Shown one piece after another: positions 1 through 5,629 of a stretch of 7,506 nt of DNA. The stretch spans positions 1 through 7,506 of the forward strand of contig DBXN01000150.1 in the NCBI GenBank assembly GCA_002309585.1, written 5' to 3'. Each line of letters begins with the position of its first letter. Position 1 is the stretch's first letter. This DNA is from Verrucomicrobia bacterium UBA1211 (GTDB taxonomy: Bacteria; Verrucomicrobiota; Kiritimatiellia; RFP12; UBA1067). The position numbers and the translations under genes were made by a program. The notes beneath the pieces were generated by a model that saw nothing but the letters and a program-made list of their open reading frames with translations, was not told where the DNA came from and did not search any database.

Positions 1-215
1 CAGCCCGCCGCACCCGTTCAAACGCCGACCGTGGTCCCTGCGGCTTCCAAACAGCAGACCATCGCGGTCGTGGCGGACACGCCGGTCCCGGCGCAACCCG
101 CCGTACCCGTCCAAACACCGACCGTAGTCCCAGCTGTTCCCAAACAGCAGACCATCGCGGTCGTGGCGGACACGCCGGTCTCGGCGCAACCCGCCGTACC
201 CGTCCAAACACCGAC
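1..215 (+). repeat. 93-bp in-frame tandem repeat in sctP
   Basis: Copy 1 is 1-93, copy 2 is 94-186, and a partial copy 3 is 187-215. Copies 1 and 2 match at 83 of 93 positions by eye. Nine of the ten differences lie in the first 46 bases, and the last 47 bases differ at one position (C/T at 88 of the unit). Copy 3 is identical to the first 29 bases of copy 2. The unit length is a multiple of three and encodes 31 residues (QPAVPVQTPT, then VVPAVPKQQT, then IAVVADTPVSA). The array runs off the left edge, so the copy number is unknown. Confidence 0.95.
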
Positions 216-1134
216 AGAGGGGAATGCGATCCCTCCACCGACGGCAGACACGGCAACCGGAACGGTCAACATGGAGCGTGTGTCAACTTCAACCATCAAA
301 CAGGTTATCGAACCTGCGAATAGGCAAGTGCCTGAAACCATCCCGACTCAAGATGGACCGCGCGAGACACAACCGGTTCAGACGATGGAAATGCCTGTTC
401 TTCCCACGAAACCGGATGCGGGCGTTCAGGAGGAAGAGTCTCTGGATATTCCGACTGACCGGATGGTTCATGCGCGAAACCCGGTTCTCGCCTCCCCCTC
501 CGTCTCTGACGGGGAGATATCGAGGGTGACCGACCGGGAAGGGATTGGCAAGTCTTCGCCCGCGGCAGCCGTTCCGTTCACACAGTATACCGAGACAAAA
601 TCGGTGACGAATCAGTCGGACAGACCGCTCCGGACGGCGCAGGCGGAACGGGCTACCGTTTCGGAGAAACGGGATCTTCCCGGTCCGGATGAGCGGATCC
701 CCAAGGCTGTACCGGAGAAGATCCTTCAACCGCAGGCTTTGCCGATCCAACCCGCTCCGGAAACCGGAATCGTCTCCTCCGCCCTTCCCAGCGAGGCCAT
801 CGCCCAGACCGAACGGGCAGCCGCCTCCTCCCGCACGCGGGAGTTGGTCGAAGCGATCGAAGCCGTTTCGGAGCGGATTCTCGTCACGCCGGGGCTGATG
901 CGAGGCGAGGGTGAAATCCGGATTTTCCTGAAATCGGAAATATTGGAAGGTTCGGAAGTCCGGATTCTGGCAAGCGGCGACACCCTGACCGTCTCATTCC
1001 TCCCAACCGCACCGGATATCGCACAACTGATTGAGCTGAACCGTCCGCAACTGGAGGCCCGGCTGGCGGAACGCATCCAATCTTTCCATATCGCCGTTCT
1101 TGTGAAGAAAGGAAACCGTAATGAAACCGTCTGA
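1..1134 (+). CDS. sctP: SctP-like T3SS needle-length regulator (5' partial)
   Basis: The reading frame is open from base 1, so the true start lies upstream of the window; the GTG at 31 sits inside a repeat and is not a credible start. The visible 377 residues have two parts. The first (to about base 840) is low complexity, rich in Pro, Gln, Thr, Val and Ala, probably disordered, and begins with 31-residue tandem repeats. The second (about 841-1131) is a compact alpha/beta domain (containing GEIRIFLKSEIL, then DTLTVSFLPTAP, then LNRPQLEARLAERI) that resembles the C-terminal substrate-specificity domain of the YscP/HpaP/FliK family. Family knowledge: these proteins are secreted, measure needle or hook length with an extended N-terminal ruler, and use the C-terminal domain to make SctU/FlhB switch substrates. 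Position just before sctQ-R-S-T-U fits YscP. The stop overlaps sctQ by 14 nt. Overall sequence similarity is weak, so identification rests on domain layout plus gene order. Confidence 0.8.
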   Translation, partial: QPAAPVQTPTVVPAASKQQTIAVVADTPVPAQPAVPVQTPTVVPAVPKQQTIAVVADTPVSAQPAVPVQTPTEGNAIPPPTADTATGTVNMERVSTSTIKQVIEPANRQVPETIPTQDGPRETQPVQTMEMPVLPTKPDAGVQEEESLDIPTDRMVHARNPVLASPSVSDGEISRVTDREGIGKSSPAAAVPFTQYTETKSVTNQSDRPLRTAQAERATVSEKRDLPGPDERIPKAVPEKILQPQALPIQPAPETGIVSSALPSEAIAQTERAAASSRTRELVEAIEAVSERILVTPGLMRGEGEIRIFLKSEILEGSEVRILASGDTLTVSFLPTAPDIAQLIELNRPQLEARLAERIQSFHIAVLVKKGNRNETV

Positions 1135-2071
1135 CATCCTGGCGACCTTGCAGGAGTGGGCGAAAGCGACCCAAGACCAAATCTGTTCATCGCCCGCATT
1201 CGCGATGCCCTGCCGGTTGGGGAATGTTCCCTGTACCCTTCGTCTTGACGCCCCCCGTCCCGCCGAGACGCTTGATATCCTTGTCCGGTTCGAAAACGAG
1301 ATCCATCAGATCGGTCTGTGCGACACCCCACGCTTCCCGGATCTGCACACCCTTTGGCCCTCGCGGAATGAGGTGCCGGAGCCCATTCTGCTTGCCCTCA
1401 TCGAGAAGGAGTGCGGACCTCTCTTCCAGACACTCGAAAACGCGGTTCGCCGTCAACTGCGCGTGGAGGGGATCGCCCGGACGCCGGATTCCCGTCCGAC
1501 CCTCGCGGCCCGGCTTGTTGGGGAGGACGGGTCGGAATGGCTCACGTTCACGGCAACGCGCTCGTCCATGATCCTCGAATCCCTCGGTTCCCTCCGGTTC
1601 ATCAACCCCGCGCATCCCGTCATCCGGGAACGCCGTTTACCCGTCACCGTGGAATACGCGGCATTTACGATTCCCGCCGCCGAACTCACCACCCTCGCGC
1701 CGGGTGACGCGCTGCTTTTGCCGGAACTCGAAAGCGAGTCAGAGGAGTGGCCGGTGAAAGTGATCGTGGATGGCCATTTCGCGGCCACAGCCGCGACGGG
1801 CGTCACCCCGTGGAACAACGCGGACACCGCCCCCATCCGGATCGTGCGGGAGGAACCGGGTACGGTTTCTTTCGGCGCGTTGGCCGATCTGGCGGCCGAC
1901 ACCGCTGAATGGGCTGAATCTGACGAATTCGTCCTATTCGGGAAACCGCAACCGAATGTCGCCCTTACCCTCTTGCGCGCCAACCAAGTGATCGCCACAG
2001 GGCGGCTCGACCGTCTCGGTAGCCAAAACGCGATGATTATCGATTCGCTCGCCAGCGGCGGCAACCCATAA
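1121..2071 (+). CDS. sctQ: SctQ, T3SS C-ring / sorting-platform protein with SpoA domains
   Basis: Encodes 316 residues, the usual size for SctQ (YscQ/SpaO/HrcQ), the cytoplasmic sorting-platform component that binds the ATPase stalk and selects substrate-chaperone complexes. Residues about 1-170 form a divergent N-terminal region. Residues about 173-225 (LPVTVEYAAFTIPAAELTTL, then GDALLLPEL) look like a first SpoA/SpoA1 domain. Residues about 249-311, ending in ANQVIATGRLDRLGSQNAMI, look like the second SpoA domain. The ATG at 1121 is preceded by AAAGGA at 1108-1113 with 7-nt spacing, and it overlaps the end of sctP by 14 nt, implying coupled translation. The next gene, sctR, starts 18 nt after the stop. 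Sequence conservation is low, as is normal for SctQ; the assignment relies on the SpoA-like pattern and on the P-Q-R-S-T-U order. Confidence 0.85.
   Translation: MKPSDILATLQEWAKATQDQICSSPAFAMPCRLGNVPCTLRLDAPRPAETLDILVRFENEIHQIGLCDTPRFPDLHTLWPSRNEVPEPILLALIEKECGPLFQTLENAVRRQLRVEGIARTPDSRPTLAARLVGEDGSEWLTFTATRSSMILESLGSLRFINPAHPVIRERRLPVTVEYAAFTIPAAELTTLAPGDALLLPELESESEEWPVKVIVDGHFAATAATGVTPWNNADTAPIRIVREEPGTVSFGALADLAADTAEWAESDEFVLFGKPQPNVALTLLRANQVIATGRLDRLGSQNAMIIDSLASGGNP
1742..1756 (+). promoter_or_regulatory. Possible internal ribosome binding site and GTG start for SctQ-C
   Basis: GAGGAG at 1742-1747 is followed 6 nt later by an in-frame GTG at 1754 (codon 212 of sctQ). Initiation here would give a 105-residue C-terminal product containing the second SpoA domain. 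Family knowledge: Yersinia YscQ and some relatives make a separate C-terminal fragment of about this size from an internal start, and it dimerises and is needed for the C-ring. A weakness is that this GTG falls in the last strand of the first SpoA-like domain rather than in a clean linker. The Glu-Glu-Trp codons (GAG GAG TGG) alone could create the motif by chance. Confidence 0.3.
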
Positions 2072-2089
2072 CCGCCGGAAGGAGTTCCC

Positions 2090-2806
2090 ATGTTTCAATC
2101 GGATCCATTCACGCTGATTGTCCTTTTTGTCGGATTATCGCTGCTTCCGTTTGTCGCGATGATCGCCACCAGTTACCTGAAGATCGTTGTGGTGATGTCC
2201 CTTATCCGAAACGCGCTCGGCATCCAGTCGATCCCGCCCAACATGGTCATCAACGCGCTCGCCATGATCCTCACCTTCTACATCATGGCACCCATCGCGA
2301 GCGAATCATGGACGATCGCCCGGGAGGAGTTGGCCGCACAGACCGCCAGCCAGGCCGGAACGCCAGCCGCCAACCCACCGGCCGCCACGGCCAACCAGCC
2401 GCTGAATGCCCTGTCGATGAACACGGCCGCCGTGGCGAAAGCCGCGGAACCCTTCAGAAGGTTCCTCTCCTCCCACACCGCGCCGCGGGAACGCGCCTTC
2501 TTCATCAGCACGGCGGAGACGCTTTGGGGCAAGGATGACGAACCGGCGGTGGTCGATCCCGAGAGTTTCTACATCCTGCTCCCGTCCTTCTGCGTTTCCG
2601 AACTCACCAAGGCCTTCCAGATCGGATTTCTCGTTTACCTGCCCTTCATCGCGATCGATATCATCGTCTCCAACATCCTGCTCGCGATGGGCATGATGAT
2701 GGTTTCGCCGGTGACGATCTCACTTCCGTTCAAACTGCTCCTGTTCGTCATGGTAAACGGCTGGACACTGCTTATCCAGGGGCTTATCAGGGGGTATATC
2801 TTATGA
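2090..2806 (+). CDS. sctR: SctR, T3SS export gate subunit
   Basis: Encodes 238 residues of the FliP/SctR family, five copies of which with SctS and SctT form the helical export gate. The signature is clear: residues 20-40 (PFVAMIATSYLKIVVVMSLIR), then NALGIQSIPPNMVINALAMI at 41-60 and LTFYIMAP at 61-68. The C-terminal hydrophobic region starts near 160 (SFYILLPSFCVSELTKAFQI, then IDIIVSNILLAMGMMMVSPV) and ends at 238. The ALGIQ-x-IPPNM form is typical of non-flagellar SctR. The protein is about 20 residues longer than YscR (217) because of an Ala/Pro/Asn/Thr-rich loop at about 82-115, between the second hydrophobic segment and the conserved PFRRFL helix. AAGGAG at 2079-2084, 5 nt before ATG, fixes the start. 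The stop overlaps the sctS start (ATGA). Confidence 0.97.
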   Translation: MFQSDPFTLIVLFVGLSLLPFVAMIATSYLKIVVVMSLIRNALGIQSIPPNMVINALAMILTFYIMAPIASESWTIAREELAAQTASQAGTPAANPPAATANQPLNALSMNTAAVAKAAEPFRRFLSSHTAPRERAFFISTAETLWGKDDEPAVVDPESFYILLPSFCVSELTKAFQIGFLVYLPFIAIDIIVSNILLAMGMMMVSPVTISLPFKLLLFVMVNGWTLLIQGLIRGYIL

Positions 2807-3069
2807 GCCACGCGCAAATCCTCGACTATGCGAAGATGTGCCTCATTCTCGTCTTGAGGCTTTCGCTGATCCCGATCATCGTGGCCACGGTCATCGGTAT
2901 CCTCGTCTCGCTTCTTCAGGCGCTCACGCAAATCCAGGAGCAGACGCTCGGTTTCGCGGTGAAGCTGATCGCGATCTCCCTCACCCTCCTCGCCTGCGCC
3001 TCCTGGCTCGGTTCCTCCCTCCTCCTTTACACACAGGACATCTTCTCGCATTTCGCGTTGCTAAGATAG
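2803..3069 (+). CDS. sctS: SctS, T3SS export gate subunit
   Basis: Encodes 88 residues with two hydrophobic hairpin segments (about 12-38 and 53-75), the length and layout of FliQ/SctS. Four copies wrap the SctR5-SctT1 gate and form inward-facing loops. The conserved cytoplasmic loop is visible at 39-54 (QALTQIQEQTLGFAVK), including the QEQTL motif shared by FliQ and SctS. The ATG overlaps the sctR stop by 4 nt, and AGGGGG at 2789-2794 sits 8 nt upstream as a ribosome binding site. In most T3SS operons sctT follows within a few bases; here the stop at 3069 is followed by an inserted element with an inverted repeat, so sctT begins 511 nt later. Confidence 0.96.
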   Translation: MSHAQILDYAKMCLILVLRLSLIPIIVATVIGILVSLLQALTQIQEQTLGFAVKLIAISLTLLACASWLGSSLLLYTQDIFSHFALLR

Positions 3070-3075
3070 TGTGGT

Positions 3076-3103
3076 GGTTAGCGTGGTTAGGTAGTTGGGT
3101 GGT
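3076..3103 (+). repeat. Left inverted-repeat arm of the IVS-like element
   Basis: Pairs with 3550-3576: 3076-3081 with 3571-3576, 3083-3092 with 3561-3570 and 3094-3103 with 3550-3559, all complementary. The only defects are one bulged base (C3082) and one mismatch (A3093 against C3560), giving 26 pairs. The arm is itself built of degenerate tandem octamers of the form GTGGTTRG. It starts 7 nt after the sctS stop and ends 8 nt before the four-helix-bundle ATG. Confidence 0.92.
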
Positions 3104-3111
3104 CGAACGAA

Positions 3112-3483
3112 ATGGCGACGATTGACAATTTCGAAGATTTGGAAGTCTGGAAGCTTGCAAGGCAATTGACGGGCAAGGTGTATGCTCTTGCGCGTAAAGA
3201 TGCGTTTGCAAAAGATTTCGGCTTTCGAGATCAAATCTGTCGATCGGCGATTTCGATTGTATCCAATATCGCCGAGGGTTCTGAAAGACGTTCGAACAAT
3301 CAGTTTATGCATTTCCTTGATATTGCAAACGGTTCTGCCGGAGAAGTCCGAGCACAACTCTATATCGCCCTCGATTTTGGCTACATTACGCAAACAGAGT
3401 TTCAAGACGTATTCGACGGTGTTGTCAGCGTCGGCAAGATGTTGACATCTTTGACGCAATATCTTCGCAGCAACAACGCATAA
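3112..3483 (+). CDS. Four-helix-bundle protein, 23S rRNA intervening-sequence (S23/IVP) family
   Basis: Encodes 123 residues with the family hallmarks: the N-terminal FEDLEVWKLARQL (7-19), the central RSAISIVSNIAEGSERRS, and the following FLDIANGSAGEVRAQLYIAL, all predicted helical. Length is typical (about 115-130). Family knowledge: members were first found inside intervening sequences of 23S rRNA genes, form a pentameric four-helix bundle, are basic or RNA/DNA-interacting, and have no firmly known function; the Avd accessory protein of diversity-generating retroelements has the same fold. Here the gene is within the inverted-repeat element between sctS and sctT, not in rRNA. There is no strong ribosome binding site before ATG 3112. 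Base and codon use are more AT-rich than the T3SS genes, which suggests separate origin. It is very unlikely to be a T3SS structural part. Confidence 0.93.
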   Translation: MATIDNFEDLEVWKLARQLTGKVYALARKDAFAKDFGFRDQICRSAISIVSNIAEGSERRSNNQFMHFLDIANGSAGEVRAQLYIALDFGYITQTEFQDVFDGVVSVGKMLTSLTQYLRSNNA

Positions 3484-3549
3484 AATGACGAGGTTGAATA
3501 TGGTTGATACATCCCTGATCAAAGACGTTACAGACAACTTCCCGTCCCC

Positions 3550-3576
3550 ACCACCCAACCACCTAACCACCTAACC
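3550..3576 (-). repeat. Right inverted-repeat arm of the IVS-like element
   Basis: Reverse complement of the left arm, with one bulge and one mismatch across 27 bases. Read on the - strand it shows tandem GTGGTTAG/GTGGTTGG octamers more regularly than the left arm. It ends 4 nt before the sctT ATG at 3581, so it occupies the place where the sctT ribosome binding site would be expected; no purine-rich Shine-Dalgarno motif is present there (the + strand reads as C/A-rich ACCACCTAACC units). Confidence 0.92.
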
Positions 3577-3580
3577 CCTC

Positions 3581-4360
3581 ATGCCCTACATCGAATTCCA
3601 CAGATGGATCCTGGCGGCGGTTCTCTCGATGGCGAGAATCGGGGGGGCGTTTGCGATCTGCCCGGCGCTGACGGATTCGATGATTCCGGGCGTGGCGCGG
3701 CGGGCGGCGACGCTCGGTTTCGCCGTTCTGGTGATCCCGTTCATCCACGCCGGTATGCCGCCGGGGGAACCGAACGTGTGGATGTTCGGCATGCTCGCCC
3801 TCAAAGAGGCGTTGATCGGTTTCCTGATCGGTTTCTTCGCGGCGATTCCGTTCTGGATCGCGGAGAATGTCGGTAACTTCATCGACAACCAGCGCGGTGC
3901 GACGATGGGCGAAGTCTACTCCCCGCTCAGCGGCGCGCAAGTCTCGACAACCGGTATCTTCTTCACGCAACTCGTCTCGACGATCTTCTTTGTCGGCGGC
4001 GCGTTTTTCCTCTTCCTCGGAGCGCTCTACAAGAGTTACGCGGTCTGGCCGGTCTTCGCCGAAGGGTTTTCCTTCTCGCCGGACACCCCCGCCCAAATCC
4101 TCGGCGCCTTGGATGGGATGCTCAAGACGACGGTCATCATCTCCGCGCCCGTGATTATCGTGATGTTCCTCGCGACACTCGGCCTCGGTCTCGTGAACCG
4201 CACCGCACCGCAACTCAATGTCTTCTTCCTCTCGATGCCGGTAAAATCCGCGCTCGGTATCGCGATGCTGATCATCTACCTGCCGTATATCATGGACATG
4301 CTGATGTACACAAAGGACACCGCGATCCTGACCCCCATCCGGAAACTGCTGGGAGGGTGA
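3581..4360 (+). CDS. sctT: SctT, T3SS export gate subunit
   Basis: Encodes 259 residues, the standard length for SctT (YscT/SpaR/FliR), the single subunit that completes the SctR5-S4-T1 export gate. About six hydrophobic segments are visible (roughly 9-29, 41-57, 70-93, 124-150, 183-205 and 222-240). Conserved family stretches are present: ENVGNFIDNQRGATMG at 95-110 and NRTAPQLNVFFLSMPVKS at 206-223. The start at 3581 aligns with the usual SctT N-terminus (a short polar lead, then the first helix with ARIGGAF), but it lacks a recognisable ribosome binding site because the inverted-repeat arm of the inserted element lies directly upstream. Translation may depend on coupling or on RNA processing. 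The gene otherwise looks intact, so the insertion did not interrupt coding. Confidence 0.96.
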   Translation: MPYIEFHRWILAAVLSMARIGGAFAICPALTDSMIPGVARRAATLGFAVLVIPFIHAGMPPGEPNVWMFGMLALKEALIGFLIGFFAAIPFWIAENVGNFIDNQRGATMGEVYSPLSGAQVSTTGIFFTQLVSTIFFVGGAFFLFLGALYKSYAVWPVFAEGFSFSPDTPAQILGALDGMLKTTVIISAPVIIVMFLATLGLGLVNRTAPQLNVFFLSMPVKSALGIAMLIIYLPYIMDMLMYTKDTAILTPIRKLLGG

Positions 4361-4370
4361 GTTCCGACAT

Positions 4371-4453
4371 GAGACATGAGACGATAGCCTTGACGAAACT
4401 GGCCGTGAGACGCAAGACCTTGGACGCGTCCCACGCCCCGTATCTCCTGTCTC
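4371..4453 (+). repeat. Nested imperfect palindrome with heptamer words in the sctT-sctU spacer
   Basis: The 132-nt gap between sctT and sctU is long for this operon. 4371-4382 (GAGACATGAGAC) pairs with 4442-4453 at 10 of 12 positions. Inside it, 4404-4413 pairs with 4426-4435 at 9 of 10 positions around a 12-nt loop. The left end reads as tandem GAGACAT-type heptamers (4366-4382). There is no coding potential I trust. It could be a small palindromic repeat element, an RNA processing site or an attenuator; there is no U-run typical of an intrinsic terminator. A weak ribosome binding site for sctU (GAAAGG at about 4478-4483) follows. Confidence 0.55.
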
Positions 4454-4492
4454 GCGCCCCATTGTACGGATTATCCCGAAAGGTCGGCACAC

Positions 4493-5629
4493 ATGGCTGA
4501 ATCCAGCGGCGAAAAAACTGAGATGCCGACCCCCAAAAAACTGCGCGACGCGCGGGAGAAGGGGCAGGTCTGCACCAGTAAGGATGTGGTCTCCACGGCC
4601 ATTCTGGTTGTCCTGTTCTGCGTCTTGGCGTGGATGGGCGGCGCGCTCACGCAGGACATCGAGACGATGCTATCCTTCATTTCGCAACGGATCGTCGAAA
4701 ACGACACCGCGTCGATCCAAGAGTCCATGAAACTCACAGGACTCCTCATTTGCAAGCATTCGTTCATCTTCGTCCTGGTCGCCGCCATTATCGGCATCGC
4801 GGGAAATGTCGCCCAGATTGGGTTCCTCTTCACCTTCGAACCGATCATCCCCAAAATGGAGAAACTGAATCCGGTCGAAGGCGCCAAAAAGATATTCTCG
4901 ATGAAGAACCTCTTCGAATTTCTCAAAAACGTGGTGAAGGTTCTTTTTCTGGGTTATCTCACCTACCGCATCATCAAGGCGTCAATCCCGGAGCTGCTGA
5001 CCATGTGCTACGGGACGATCGACGACATCTTCCCCTGCCTGAAACTGATGTTGAAACGGTTGGCCGTCTACACCGCGTTCGGCTACATCGTGATCGCCAT
5101 CGTGGACCGTCTTTTCCAAGGGCGGAACTTCACCAAACAGATGATGATGACGAAGGACGAGGTGAAACGTGAATATAAGGAAATGGAGGGTTCCGCCGAA
5201 ATCAAACAGGCCCAGCGGCAGTTCCGTGACGAAATCCTCAACGGCCCCGATCCGGTGAAGGCCACAAAGGAGGCGAGCGTCGTGGTCACCAACCCCACCC
5301 GCATCGCCGTCGGCATCCGTTACAAGCCGGAAGAATACCCGATCCCCCGTATTTGCGTGGCGGGCATCAACTCTATCGCGAAAGTCATCCGTGAGACGGC
5401 GATGGAGGAGGGAATCCCCATCATGGAAGACGTTCCCCTCGCCCGCTCGCTCTATGCGCAGGGCCATGTGGAGGATTTCATCCCGGAATCGCTCATCGAG
5501 CCCGTCGCGGAGGTGCTCAAATGGGCCAAACAGCTTCAAGATGCCCGCCGTGAGGAGGCGGAACTCGACTCGATTTCGCTTGATGACAGCTTAGCCGCTG
5601 TTCCCGAGCCCAAAAAGGAGACATTATGA
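4493..5629 (+). CDS. sctU: SctU, T3SS autocleaving export switch protein
   Basis: Encodes 378 residues of the FlhB/YscU family. The N-terminus (GEKTEMPTPKKLRDAREKGQ, residues 6-25) is the family signature, followed by four hydrophobic segments (about 32-52, 84-113, 143-160 and 185-207) and a cytoplasmic domain from about 210. Family knowledge: the domain cleaves itself between Asn and Pro of an NPTH loop and, with SctP, switches export from needle to later substrates. Here the loop is N267-P268-T269-R270 followed by IAVGIRY, so the essential Asn and Pro are kept but the His is Arg. The downstream PIPRICVAGINSIAKVIRET and the EGIPIMEDVPLARSLY motif are conserved. A charged tail of about 30 residues follows. 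The stop overlaps the sigma-factor start by 4 nt (ATGA). Confidence 0.97.
   Translation: MAESSGEKTEMPTPKKLRDAREKGQVCTSKDVVSTAILVVLFCVLAWMGGALTQDIETMLSFISQRIVENDTASIQESMKLTGLLICKHSFIFVLVAAIIGIAGNVAQIGFLFTFEPIIPKMEKLNPVEGAKKIFSMKNLFEFLKNVVKVLFLGYLTYRIIKASIPELLTMCYGTIDDIFPCLKLMLKRLAVYTAFGYIVIAIVDRLFQGRNFTKQMMMTKDEVKREYKEMEGSAEIKQAQRQFRDEILNGPDPVKATKEASVVVTNPTRIAVGIRYKPEEYPIPRICVAGINSIAKVIRETAMEEGIPIMEDVPLARSLYAQGHVEDFIPESLIEPVAEVLKWAKQLQDARREEAELDSISLDDSLAAVPEPKKETL

Larger units (their letters stand above)
3071..3577 (+). mobile_element. IVS-like inserted element: four-helix-bundle gene between inverted repeats
   Basis: A block of about 0.5 kb separates sctS from sctT, genes that are normally adjacent. 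It is bounded by inverted arms (3076-3103 and 3550-3576), is visibly AT-richer than its neighbours, and holds a single four-helix-bundle gene in the operon's orientation. This layout copies intervening sequences in bacterial 23S rRNA genes, where inverted ends pair in RNA and an S23/IVP protein gene lies within. I see no transposase, integrase or reverse transcriptase, and no clear target-site duplication beside the arms. That it moved as a unit is inferred from layout and composition; the mechanism is unknown. Confidence 0.65.

Noticed and set aside
31..33. GTG as the start of sctP
   Set aside because: It falls in the middle of a repeat unit whose frame is open to the window edge and whose equivalent in copy 2 is GTA. 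The real start must be upstream.
1..215. Direct repeats considered as a CRISPR array
   Set aside because: Repeats are 93 bp, contiguous with no spacers, and in frame with a protein gene, so this is a coding tandem repeat.
726..1331. 201-codon open frame on the - strand across the sctP-sctQ junction
   Set aside because: It is antisense to two coding regions, has Arg/Ser-rich composition and crosses a natural gene boundary, so it is a shadow frame.
1453..2091. 212-codon open frame on the - strand opposite sctQ
   Set aside because: It lies wholly antisense to sctQ, is Ser/Arg/Ala-rich with no recognisable motif and has no ribosome binding site. GC-biased codons explain it.
3112..3483. Four-helix-bundle protein as the Avd accessory factor of a diversity-generating retroelement
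   Set aside because: No reverse transcriptase, template repeat or variable repeat is visible in the window. The inverted-repeat flanks fit the IVS type better.
3064..3582. Target-site duplication flanking the inserted element
   Set aside because: I compared bases just outside both arms and found no convincing direct repeat, so no duplication is claimed.
3563..4492. 309-codon open frame on the - strand opposite sctT
   Set aside because: It is antisense to a clearly conserved sctT. Its product is an Arg/Asp/Glu/His-rich string without domains, the usual shadow of a GC-biased membrane-protein gene.
4366..4492. Intrinsic terminator between sctT and sctU
   Set aside because: The palindrome is imperfect with a long loop and has no T-run after it, and termination here would cut off sctU and the sigma factor.
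1121..5629. Flagellar (fliM/N-fliP-Q-R-flhB) rather than virulence-type T3SS
   Set aside because: SctQ is a single divergent SpoA protein rather than FliM plus FliN, SctR has the ALGIQ-x-IPPNM form, and no flagellar genes are interspersed. Non-flagellar assignment fits better, though sctN/V/C/F lie outside the window.
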